Source: Phycisphaerae bacterium
GTDB lineage: Bacteria > Planctomycetota > Phycisphaerae > Sedimentisphaerales > Anaerobacaceae
NCBI GenBank assembly: GCA_030602845.1
Contig: JAUVYZ010000023.1
Location: 1-12,606 of the forward strand
DNA: 12,606 nt
Direction of reading: 5' to 3'
The position numbers and the translations under genes are program-made. This document shows positions 7,276 to 12,606 of this stretch, in pieces. The notes beneath the pieces were generated by a model. That model made no database searches. It was not told where the DNA came from and saw only the letters and a program-made list of their open reading frames with translations. Every line of letters starts with the position of its first letter. Within the stretch, counting starts at the first letter, position 1.

Positions 7276-7303
7276 AGTATAGCGGATGGACATTCGCTTA
7301 CAA
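7276..7303 (-). promoter_or_regulatory. probable sigma-70 promoter of the membrane operon
   Basis: On the minus strand TTGTAA (7298-7303) and TATACT (7276-7281) are separated by 16 bases. The -10 matches five of six consensus bases and the -35 four of six. The predicted start near 7269 gives a leader of about 60 bases. It sits in the 185-base gap after the second sulfatase, suggesting that the membrane operon has its own transcription. No terminator is evident after the sulfatase; only a weak 5-base stem (7340-7353) without a T tract is seen. Confidence 0.45.
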
Positions 7304-7392
7304 GGGGAATTTGGCTGCAAATTTTGGCGGGCGTTAATGTTGCTATACAGCAAATCTCTATGTTATCTGCCTGCTTGTGAAACTAAAGGGAA

Positions 7393-8889
7393 TTAATTCG
7401 GCTTTTTGTTTTGTGTCTTGCGCTTCGTTGATGAGCTTTTCTTTTTCCTCCTGGTTCTTGGCGCATCGGGGGCATTGAGCGTGGGCAGCCATTTTGCGAG
7501 CCGCTTCTTGACGTCGGCATATCCGGGGTCGTTGGCGAGATTGTTCCACTCCAGTTCATCTTTGTTGTGGTCGTAGAGTTCTTCGGTGCCGTCGCTATAA
7601 CGGATGTATCGCCAGCGCTGCGAGCGCAGTGAATGATTGTTGCGGCCATGTGTTGTCAGTGCCGGGCGGTCCCATTTCGCTTCGGGGTTTTTCAAAAGAG
7701 GTAAAAGACTTCGGCCTTCGAGCTCAGGCTTCGCAGTCAAGCCACAAAGCTCTATCAGGGTCGGGTAGATATCAACCATAGTTACGGGTCGTGAGCAGCG
7801 TCGGCCGGCTTTAGTAACACCGGGCGCGACGACCATCAGGACGTTATGCGTTGCTTCTTCCCAAAGTGCGAATTTTCGCCAGTGGAGTTTTTCACCGAGG
7901 TGCCAGCCGTGGTCACTCCAAAGTATAATCACAGTGTTATCGGTATACGAACTTTTATCGAACGCATCGATTACGCGGCCGACGCAGGTATCTACAAAGC
8001 TGATAGATGCGAGGTAGCCCTGCACGGCCTTTCGCCACTGTTTGTACTCGATGACCTTTTTGTGGTCACCCTCAGGCCTTGCCATCCGTCTGCCAATCGG
8101 GGGGACATCGTCAAGGTCGTTTTCATTGACATTCGGCAAGGTTATCTTCTCCGGCGGATACATATCGAAATATTTCTGCGGTACATACCAGGGCAGATGC
8201 GGGCGGAAGAAGCCGCAGCCGAGGAAAAATGGTTTGTTGTGCTCTTTGCGCAGCTCACCTATGGCCCAGGTAGCGACTTTCGAGTCGCCCATCTGGTTGT
8301 CGGGTACATCTACCGGCCCCCAGTCGAAATGGGCGGTTTTAGGAATGCCGTTCAGCGGCCGGTTCGGGGGCATCGGGTCGTCAGGTTTGTTCTTTTGCTG
8401 AGATGGGAAATACTCCTGCCAGGAAGGCGGGTCGGGGAAGCGGCCGTGGTAGATTTTGCCGCCGCCAACGACGCGGTAGCCGTTGGCCATAAAGTGCTGC
8501 GGCAGTGTGGTGGCATCGGTGAGTACGGGCGACTTTCTCCAGGGTTGGGGATTGAGGTAAACGCCGGAGGTTGACGGCAGAATTCCCGTCATAAGGCTGG
8601 CCCGCGAAGGATTGCAGGCCGGCGCCGAGCAGTGGGCGTTTGTAAAAAGCACTCCTCTTTGCGCAAGTCGGTCGAGGTTCGGCGTCTTTACATCGGGATG
8701 ACCGCCCAGGCAGCCAATCCAATCATTCAGGTCATCGATGGCGATGAAGAGCACATTTGGCCGTTTGGTTTGCTTCGATACCAAACGTTGAGAAGCGCTC
8801 GTACATCCCGGCAGTGTAAGTACCGCTGCACCGGTCGCCGTTAACTTTAGAAAGTCCCGCCGATTCATAAAATCTGATATTTGATTCAT
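7393..8889 (-). CDS. Tat-exported type I sulfatase, iduronate-2-sulfatase-like
   Basis: A 498-residue enzyme of the alkaline phosphatase-like sulfatase family, hydrolysing sulfate esters, probably on an extracellular or periplasmic sulfated glycan. MNRRDFLKL (8-16) is a twin-arginine signal; the hydrophobic segment ends in LPGC (26-29), a possible lipobox. Metal-binding Asp52-Asp53 lie in IAIDDLNDW. The modification motif CNPSR (92-96) has Cys92 as the residue converted to formylglycine; ASLMTG follows. WSDHGWHLGEK gives further metal and sulfate ligands. IDDLNDW, PHLPW and the overall order match the iduronate-2-sulfatase-like group (S1_7). The C-terminus has a Lys/Arg/Ser-rich tail of about 21 residues with 11 basic residues. 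The ATG at 8889 is chosen because AGGAGG stands eight bases before it; the frame is open to 8928. It is the last gene of the sulfatase operon, 50 bases after the Coq7-like gene. No maturase gene is in the window. Confidence 0.95.
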   Translation of the reverse strand: MNQISDFMNRRDFLKLTATGAAVLTLPGCTSASQRLVSKQTKRPNVLFIAIDDLNDWIGCLGGHPDVKTPNLDRLAQRGVLFTNAHCSAPACNPSRASLMTGILPSTSGVYLNPQPWRKSPVLTDATTLPQHFMANGYRVVGGGKIYHGRFPDPPSWQEYFPSQQKNKPDDPMPPNRPLNGIPKTAHFDWGPVDVPDNQMGDSKVATWAIGELRKEHNKPFFLGCGFFRPHLPWYVPQKYFDMYPPEKITLPNVNENDLDDVPPIGRRMARPEGDHKKVIEYKQWRKAVQGYLASISFVDTCVGRVIDAFDKSSYTDNTVIILWSDHGWHLGEKLHWRKFALWEEATHNVLMVVAPGVTKAGRRCSRPVTMVDIYPTLIELCGLTAKPELEGRSLLPLLKNPEAKWDRPALTTHGRNNHSLRSQRWRYIRYSDGTEELYDHNKDELEWNNLANDPGYADVKKRLAKWLPTLNAPDAPRTRRKKKSSSTKRKTQNKKPN

Positions 8890-8939
8890 TTGTTCTGCCT
8901 CCTTTAAGTTTGCCTCTTTTTTTTGCAAATCGCTTCTTT

Positions 8940-9500
8940 TTAACCCTTATTTTCTGCCAGGCTTGATTGGAGAAGGTTTTTCCATCGGTTGATGTGGCCG
9001 TATTCGTCGGCCTGGTCCTTTTCAATTATTCTGCGAGAGTCTTCATCCCAGTCTATTGAGCTGAGAAGTTGGTCATAATGTTGGACGGCTTTTGTCTCGA
9101 CCCAGATGCCGGTTTTAAGAATTGCCTTTGTGCCCATCAGCTGCGAGCCGAAGCCGAATACGAAGCCGACGAGCCAAAATGCCCATCTGAGTTTGCCGGG
9201 TTTGAAGCCGTATTCAAGAAGCTTGACCTGAAAATCCTGATAGTGCGTCATCTCGTTGCACATAGCAGCAATTAACTGGCGATTTAGCTCGCTCGGCTTT
9301 CTCGTTATCTGAAACTTGTAGATATTGGCTGCCATAAGTTCCAGAGTGTGTAAAGTGAGCAGGCCCTTTCTGATGGCTTTTAATCTTGATGGAGATATCT
9401 CTTGGCCTCTGAGCTTTACATCTTCATTTCGCAACTGAGGCCGAATTATCGAGACATCGTAGTCGCCATTTTTGAGCGTCTGTCGATAATTTTTTTCCAT
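8940..9500 (-). CDS. Coq7-like di-iron protein with a conserved N-terminal peptide
   Basis: A 186-residue protein with the ferritin-like di-iron pattern of the demethoxyubiquinone hydroxylase (Coq7) family: Glu54 in LHTLELMA, Glu83-x-x-His86, Glu135 in WVETKAV, and Glu166-x-x-His169. The central segment about 105-140 (Trp-rich, Gly-x-Gly, then MGTKAILKTGIWVE) matches the membrane-associated helix region of Coq7. Enzymes of this family hydroxylate a quinone ring, but a strict anaerobe or menaquinone user would have no ubiquinone, so the substrate is uncertain. The N-terminal part before the first Glu is longer than needed for the fold and carries DYDVSIIRPQLRN (13-25), which recurs in the small ORF at 11055-11156. 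The gene starts 13 bases after the upstream sulfatase, without a clear ribosome binding site, and is followed by another sulfatase, an unusual setting for Coq7. Confidence 0.88.
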   Translation of the reverse strand: MEKNYRQTLKNGDYDVSIIRPQLRNEDVKLRGQEISPSRLKAIRKGLLTLHTLELMAANIYKFQITRKPSELNRQLIAAMCNEMTHYQDFQVKLLEYGFKPGKLRWAFWLVGFVFGFGSQLMGTKAILKTGIWVETKAVQHYDQLLSSIDWDEDSRRIIEKDQADEYGHINRWKNLLQSSLAENKG

Positions 9501-9513
9501 CTTCGTGTCGGCA

Positions 9514-11058
9514 CTATACTTTCACTTTATCCCTGACCGTTTCCTGCCACCGGTGTATCCTATCTGTCAACCGCCCGATGATCTGGTCATGCTGTCCAGA
9601 GTCAAAAAGGTTGATAGTTTCACCTGGGTCTTCAACCAGATTGAATAGCTGACATTTGTCCACATCACTCAGACACAGCTTCCAACCATCAGGTGATATA
9701 ACTGCTCGGCTGTGTTCGTTCTTAATATGTTTGAGTTCTTCCTTAGAAGCCAGATTTGTGCCGCCTTTCTTTACCTTAACAGCACCACTATTAGGATTCC
9801 ACTCGATGTACACATGATCTCGGCTACCCTTACGATTCTTAATTATCGGAACCAAGCTCTGGCCTGAGAAACGCCCAGACCACTGTTTACCCATTAACTC
9901 CAGCAATGTCGGCACCATATCTATATGGCTGACTCTATTGTTGATTAGATGAGTTGTTCTGCTCATCTGTGGGATGCGCATAAGCCACGGGATTCTGACC
10001 GCCTCTTCATACATAACAGTTTTTCCCGTCATATTATGTGCGCCCATCATGTCGCCATGGTCGCTGGTATAGACAACAATGGTGTTGTCGGTAAGCCCCA
10101 GCTCATCCAGGGTTTTGAGAATTACCCCTACACTCATATCGACCTGCGTAACCAGGCCCCAGTACTTGGCAATCAGTTTTCGTATGCTTGCCTCATTGCC
10201 GTATGTGTTACGAGACTTCTGGCGTTTGAGGCGATAGCGCAGGGGCTCGTTCTCTTCCAGCGGGTCGCTGAAGTTGGCAGGTAAATCGACCTTGTCAGGG
10301 TTGTGTTCCTTATCGAGCGGCCCAAAGTAGGGCGGGTGCGGTTCGAGGAAGTTAATGTACAGCATAAAAGGTTCGTTGCGATTGCGGCGCAGGAATTGGC
10401 AGGCCTTTGTTTCGAGGAATTTCGGCTTGCAATGCTCGAGTGGCCGCCTGGCTGCAAAGCTCCGGCTGAACTTGTTACCATCGTCAGGTTTGTAACCGTG
10501 CTCTATAAGAAAATGATGATAGTGGCTCCTCTTGCTGCGGTCGCGTCCTTTACGATAGTATTTAATATAATTATCTTCGATGGCGGCCCATTCTTCGAAG
10601 CCGTGCTGAACGAAAATCTCATCACCTAAGTGCCACTTGCCCATATAGGCCGTGCGATAGTCCGAGTCGTTGACTATCTCCGGCAGGGAGGGGATATCCT
10701 GAGGCAGCCGGATATTGTTAGCGGTACAGCCGCTCGTGTGCGGCCAGAGGCCTGTCATAACCGCCGAGCGATTGGGCGTGCAGACCGGCTGGGTTACATA
10801 GGCCTTTTGGAAAACCACACTCTCGCCGGCCAATTTGTTCAGGTTAGGCGCATGGATTTTCGTATTGCCGTACGCGGCCATAGTGTCGGCTCGCTGCTGG
10901 TCGGTCCAGATAAAGAGTAGATTGGGCTTGTCCTGTTTTCGAGAAGAAACCCTTTGGGGAATGCCGGCGCATCCTTGCGTGACCAGCCCGGTTGCTGCCA
11001 TGCCAACGGCTTTGACGAACTCTCTTCGACTGATTTCAGATTCCACTATAAGATTCAT
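9514..11058 (-). CDS. Tat-exported type I sulfatase (arylsulfatase/choline-sulfatase-like)
   Basis: A 514-residue formylglycine sulfatase. ISRREFVKAVG (9-19) is a twin-arginine signal, and TQGC (27-30) could be a weak lipobox. Asp53-Gln54 in IWTDQQRADT are N-terminal metal ligands; the catalytic motif is CTPNR (93-97), with Cys93 as the formylglycine precursor, followed by SAVMTG. KWHLG (141-145), EPHPPY (239-244) and SDHGD (332-336) with Lys346 in TGKTVMYEEAVRIP complete the active site. The fourth motif position is Asn where Ser is more common, which is tolerated in the family. The sulfated substrate cannot be named from the sequence. The start overlaps the stop of the 33-codon ORF (ATGA), and AGGAGG at 11067-11072 lies eight bases before it, so translation is probably coupled to that ORF. 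The Coq7-like gene follows after 13 bases. Confidence 0.96.
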   Translation of the reverse strand: MNLIVESEISRREFVKAVGMAATGLVTQGCAGIPQRVSSRKQDKPNLLFIWTDQQRADTMAAYGNTKIHAPNLNKLAGESVVFQKAYVTQPVCTPNRSAVMTGLWPHTSGCTANNIRLPQDIPSLPEIVNDSDYRTAYMGKWHLGDEIFVQHGFEEWAAIEDNYIKYYRKGRDRSKRSHYHHFLIEHGYKPDDGNKFSRSFAARRPLEHCKPKFLETKACQFLRRNRNEPFMLYINFLEPHPPYFGPLDKEHNPDKVDLPANFSDPLEENEPLRYRLKRQKSRNTYGNEASIRKLIAKYWGLVTQVDMSVGVILKTLDELGLTDNTIVVYTSDHGDMMGAHNMTGKTVMYEEAVRIPWLMRIPQMSRTTHLINNRVSHIDMVPTLLELMGKQWSGRFSGQSLVPIIKNRKGSRDHVYIEWNPNSGAVKVKKGGTNLASKEELKHIKNEHSRAVISPDGWKLCLSDVDKCQLFNLVEDPGETINLFDSGQHDQIIGRLTDRIHRWQETVRDKVKV

Positions 11059-11156
11059 TCGTTGGCCCTCCTGAAACTGTAATTTCGCATCTGCGGCCGG
11101 ATTATAGAAATGTCATAATCGCAATTTTGTTGTTCCTGTTGGTTAGTGGTTTTCAT
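11055..11156 (-). CDS. 33-residue small ORF sharing the Coq7-like N-terminal motif
   Basis: A short frame with an ATG at 11156 and TGA at 11055-11057. The first 12 residues are Gln/Asn-rich; then comes DYDISIIRPQMRN (13-25), then eight residues ending RRANE. Residues 11-25 align from the start codon, without gaps, with residues 11-25 of the Coq7-like protein: 12 of 15 identical and two of the three changes conservative (V/I, L/M). Over those 15 codons six are identical, six differ synonymously and three differ in amino acid, a pattern expected from selection on the peptide. It is the first reading frame after a consensus promoter (11210-11238), and its codons 29-30 (AGG AGG) form the ribosome binding site of the sulfatase that it overlaps. 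It has no membrane segment. It may be a functional micropeptide, a coupling leader, or a decayed Coq7-like copy. Confidence 0.6.
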   Translation of the reverse strand: MKTTNQQEQQNCDYDISIIRPQMRNYSFRRANE

Positions 11157-11171
11157 TTTCTTAAATGCCTC

Positions 11172-11185
11172 TCTTGCCGGCAAGA
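11172..11185. promoter_or_regulatory. 14-base perfect palindrome in the sulfatase operon leader
   Basis: TCTTGCC-GGCAAGA is a gapless perfect dyad, placed about 18-31 bases after the predicted transcription start (near 11203) and 16 bases before the small ORF start. It could be an operator for a dimeric repressor, or a leader hairpin close to the GAGAGG ribosome binding sequence. The otherwise similar promoter of the reductase gene has no such palindrome downstream. Confidence 0.45.
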
Positions 11186-11207
11186 TTTAGGTTTGTGTTA
11201 TTAGTCA

Positions 11208-11240
11208 CAATTATGCGGCAGATGTGGGGTTTTGTCAAAT
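11208..11240 (-). promoter_or_regulatory. sulfatase operon promoter, copy A of a 33-base repeated promoter
   Basis: On the minus strand TTGACA (11233-11238), a 17-base spacer and CATAAT (11210-11215) form a near-consensus sigma-70 promoter; transcription would begin near 11203 and the small ORF starts 47 bases later. The 33 bases 11208-11240 match 12395-12427 at 30 positions, including most of the spacer, while the flanks are unrelated. Confidence 0.75.
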
Positions 11241-11266
11241 AAGGAACGACGAATTTTCTTTGAGAT

Positions 11267-12340
11267 TTATGATTTGTACACTTCCATACTTTTGAATCCT
11301 GTTTTCATCACGATTTTTCTTAGCCGGGGGTCGTATATGAAATGAGATTTAATGTTCTTTAAGAATATGTTTCTTCTCAGTTGCCTGGTTTTTTGATAGT
11401 AATGTTTTTCGAAGCCATCCGGTGTCTTGCGCAGGATCTGGGCGAGAATAAGCGCACTTTTGAAGGCATAACTTAGGCCCTCGGCAGAGCTCGGGCTTAT
11501 CCAGCCGGCTGCTTCGCCGAGTAATGCAACCCCATTTTTGCCGGTACAAATCTCTTGTGTCTTCACAGGCCGGAGAATAAAAGCTCCTTTTCTGCGAGTA
11601 GTCTTTCCGAATCGGAAGCCATAATCTCGCAGCTTATTTTTCAGCAGTTCGAACCTGCCGAATACATCACGCCTCGGATGCAGTGCGGCCCCGATGATCA
11701 AATGGTTTCCCTTAGGAATAGTCCAGCAATAGTAATCGGTAATTTCCGGGTCAAATATTGTGGAGAAGTATGGTAATTTACTGTCTGCTTCGACCCATTC
11801 CTGCACTCCGAGATACGCTTTTGGGAAAGGATGGTTTGGGTCGGCTTGTTTGCGCACCCTGGATGATGCCCCGTCAGCTCCAACCAGGATTCCGGCGTGC
11901 TCTACGTATGTCTTATTGTTCTGGACAAGCTTTATTTTGAAAGAGTCATTTTCTGATTCGTATGATTTGAATCGGCAGCCAAGTCGTATATCGACACTCG
12001 ACGGAATCATAGACAATAACCAGCGGTCAAATTTCCGGCGGTCCATATTGATGTAGTATCGTTGATAGTACCTCTCTATACGTTGCTGGACATCAATGGC
12101 CCGGACAACGAAAAGCTGGGGCTCTACCAACACGCTTTTGGGCAAGCCCAATCCCATTCTGGAGAGCATCCCCTGAGCATCGGGGGCCAGCAGTCCGCCG
12201 CAGCATTTTCCGGCTGAATTACTTTCGGGGGAGCTTGTCGGCCGCCTCTTGTTAACTAACAAGACCCTGTAACGACCTGCGAGCAGGCGGGCCAGGGTGG
12301 CCCCGGCAGGTCCGGCACCTATGATAGCTACATCATACAT
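11267..12340 (-). CDS. FAD-dependent oxidoreductase, geranylgeranyl reductase family
   Basis: A 357-residue flavoprotein. The N-terminus MYDVAIIGAGPAGATLA (1-17) is the Rossmann FAD-binding motif G8-x-G10-x-x-G13. KCCGGLLAPDAQ (45-56) is the Cys-Gly-Gly substrate-side motif of the geranylgeranyl reductase and related FixC-like family. GADGASS (154-160) is the second FAD contact, and LLGEAAGWISPSSAEGLSYA (273-292) the third, with Glu276 where Asp is usual. Members reduce double bonds of prenyl chains, in archaeal lipids, menaquinone side chains or chlorophyll precursors, and many bacterial homologues have no known substrate. The basic C-terminal segment (about 319-350) may associate with membrane. 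It begins 50 bases after its predicted transcription start; AAGGTGAG lies upstream with rather long spacing. Its promoter is nearly the same as that of the neighbouring sulfatase operon, suggesting co-regulation. No terminator is evident in the short gap after it. Confidence 0.9.
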   Translation of the reverse strand: MYDVAIIGAGPAGATLARLLAGRYRVLLVNKRRPTSSPESNSAGKCCGGLLAPDAQGMLSRMGLGLPKSVLVEPQLFVVRAIDVQQRIERYYQRYYINMDRRKFDRWLLSMIPSSVDIRLGCRFKSYESENDSFKIKLVQNNKTYVEHAGILVGADGASSRVRKQADPNHPFPKAYLGVQEWVEADSKLPYFSTIFDPEITDYYCWTIPKGNHLIIGAALHPRRDVFGRFELLKNKLRDYGFRFGKTTRRKGAFILRPVKTQEICTGKNGVALLGEAAGWISPSSAEGLSYAFKSALILAQILRKTPDGFEKHYYQKTRQLRRNIFLKNIKSHFIYDPRLRKIVMKTGFKSMEVYKS

Positions 12341-12394
12341 CGCAGGAATTTCTCACCTTGAAATAGACTGAAATCCAAGCATTAATGGAAACCG

Positions 12395-12427
12395 CAATTA
12401 TCCGGCAGGTGTGGAGTTTTGTCAAAT
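12395..12427 (-). promoter_or_regulatory. reductase gene promoter, copy B of the 33-base repeated promoter
   Basis: TTGACA (12420-12425), 17 bases and GATAAT (12397-12402) on the minus strand, with transcription predicted to begin near 12390. It differs from copy A at three positions only, two of them in the spacer and one in the first base of the -10. The conserved spacer core reads ACYCCACAYCTGCCG. Confidence 0.75.
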
Positions 12428-12430
12428 GAA

Positions 12431-12468
12431 CAAGTTTTTCGTTTGCGGCCAAACGGCGAAAAGACTTG
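12431..12468. repeat. imperfect inverted repeat upstream of the reductase promoter
   Basis: CAAG...CGTTTG at 12431-12445 pairs with CAAACG...CTTG at 12450-12468 around a CGGC loop; the inner six pairs are perfect and the outer part has a single-base and a three-base bulge. It lies 5 bases upstream of the -35 of the reductase promoter, in the gap between two divergent genes, a place where an activator or a shared repressor could bind. It lacks the T tract of a terminator. Confidence 0.4.
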
Positions 12469-12553
12469 CTGAAATGGTGGATGGTTGTTATCCTGTGAGC
12501 CTTGTTTTGTTGGCAAAAATTTATTGTAAACCTTTGATTACGGGGAATTCTCA

Positions 12554-12606
12554 ATGGGTGCATCTGTAAAAAATCCAGGTCTGTCCGAACTTGATGAGCT
12601 TTGTGT
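12554..12606 (+). CDS. 5' end of an unidentified CDS
   Basis: An ATG at 12554 opens a frame that stays open to the right edge (17 codons): MGASVKNPGLSELDELC. GGGGA at 12542-12546 is a fair ribosome binding site with seven bases of spacing. Upstream, TTGGCA, a 17-base AT-rich spacer and TTTGAT form a weak promoter candidate. The start is polar and not a signal peptide, so a cytoplasmic product is likely. It would be divergent from the reductase gene. Too little is visible to name the family. Confidence 0.5.
   Translation, partial: MGASVKNPGLSELDELC

Noticed and set aside
7340..7353. Terminator hairpin after the second sulfatase
   Set aside because: The stem is only five pairs with no T tract.
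7846..8574. 242-codon + frame opposite the second sulfatase
   Set aside because: It is antisense to a gene with clear catalytic motifs and is a by-product of codon use.
8890..8928. Longer start of the iduronate-2-sulfatase-like gene at 8928
   Set aside because: The ATG at 8889 has AGGAGG at eight bases and places the twin-arginine motif near the N-terminus; the extension covers the ribosome binding site.
11241..11266. Terminator between the reductase gene and the sulfatase promoter
   Set aside because: Only scattered complementarity is seen in the 26 bases, without a stable stem.
12333..12563. 76-codon minus frame at the right edge
   Set aside because: It spans the reductase promoter and a dyad, overlaps the reductase start, and has no recognisable features.

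Overview
The window is gene-dense bacterial chromosome, about half GC, and suggests a Planctomycetota genome, most likely of the Phycisphaerae type. The reasons are two type I sulfatases with N-terminal twin-arginine signals, a secreted beta-helix protein, a ceramidase-like secreted hydrolase, and a block of small membrane proteins, next to ordinary isoprenoid and tRNA-modification genes. This placement rests on gene content only. No rRNA, tRNA, CRISPR array or transposase is visible.

Left part (1-3520): the last codons of an unknown + strand gene (2-40), then a gene-free stretch ending in a consensus sigma-70 promoter (294-321) that drives a secreted right-handed beta-helix protein (373-2052). 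Five bases away, and convergent, lies a secreted neutral ceramidase-like protein (2058-3425, -).

Middle part (3521-7207): ispA-type prenyl diphosphate synthase (-) and miaA (+) diverge from a 97-base spacer built of degenerate 7-base repeats in inverted arrangement. Convergent with miaA is a three-gene minus-strand membrane-protein operon: an 88-residue two-helix protein, a DUF2752-like protein and a DUF7544-like polytopic protein. The last two are coupled by an ATGA overlap, and a likely promoter lies upstream at 7276-7303.

Right part (7393-12340, all -): a flavin-dependent reductase of the geranylgeranyl reductase type, then a 33-codon ORF, a Tat sulfatase, a Coq7-like di-iron protein and a second Tat sulfatase of the iduronate-2-sulfatase type. 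The reductase gene and the small ORF/sulfatase operon each start from almost the same 33-base promoter (30 of 33 bases identical, including the whole 17-base spacer). The beginning of a further + strand gene lies at the right edge (12554).

The most unusual point is the 33-codon ORF at 11055-11156, too short for usual gene callers. Its residues 11-25 match residues 11-25 of the Coq7-like protein encoded 1.6 kb downstream, and six of its codons there differ only synonymously. It overlaps the sulfatase start (ATGA) and contains that gene's AGGAGG ribosome binding site. It is either the constrained remnant of a duplicated Coq7-like gene or a conserved peptide module used both alone and as an N-terminal extension. 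With the twin promoters, this points to a co-regulated set of reductase, peptide, Tat sulfatases and di-iron protein whose joint function is not established.
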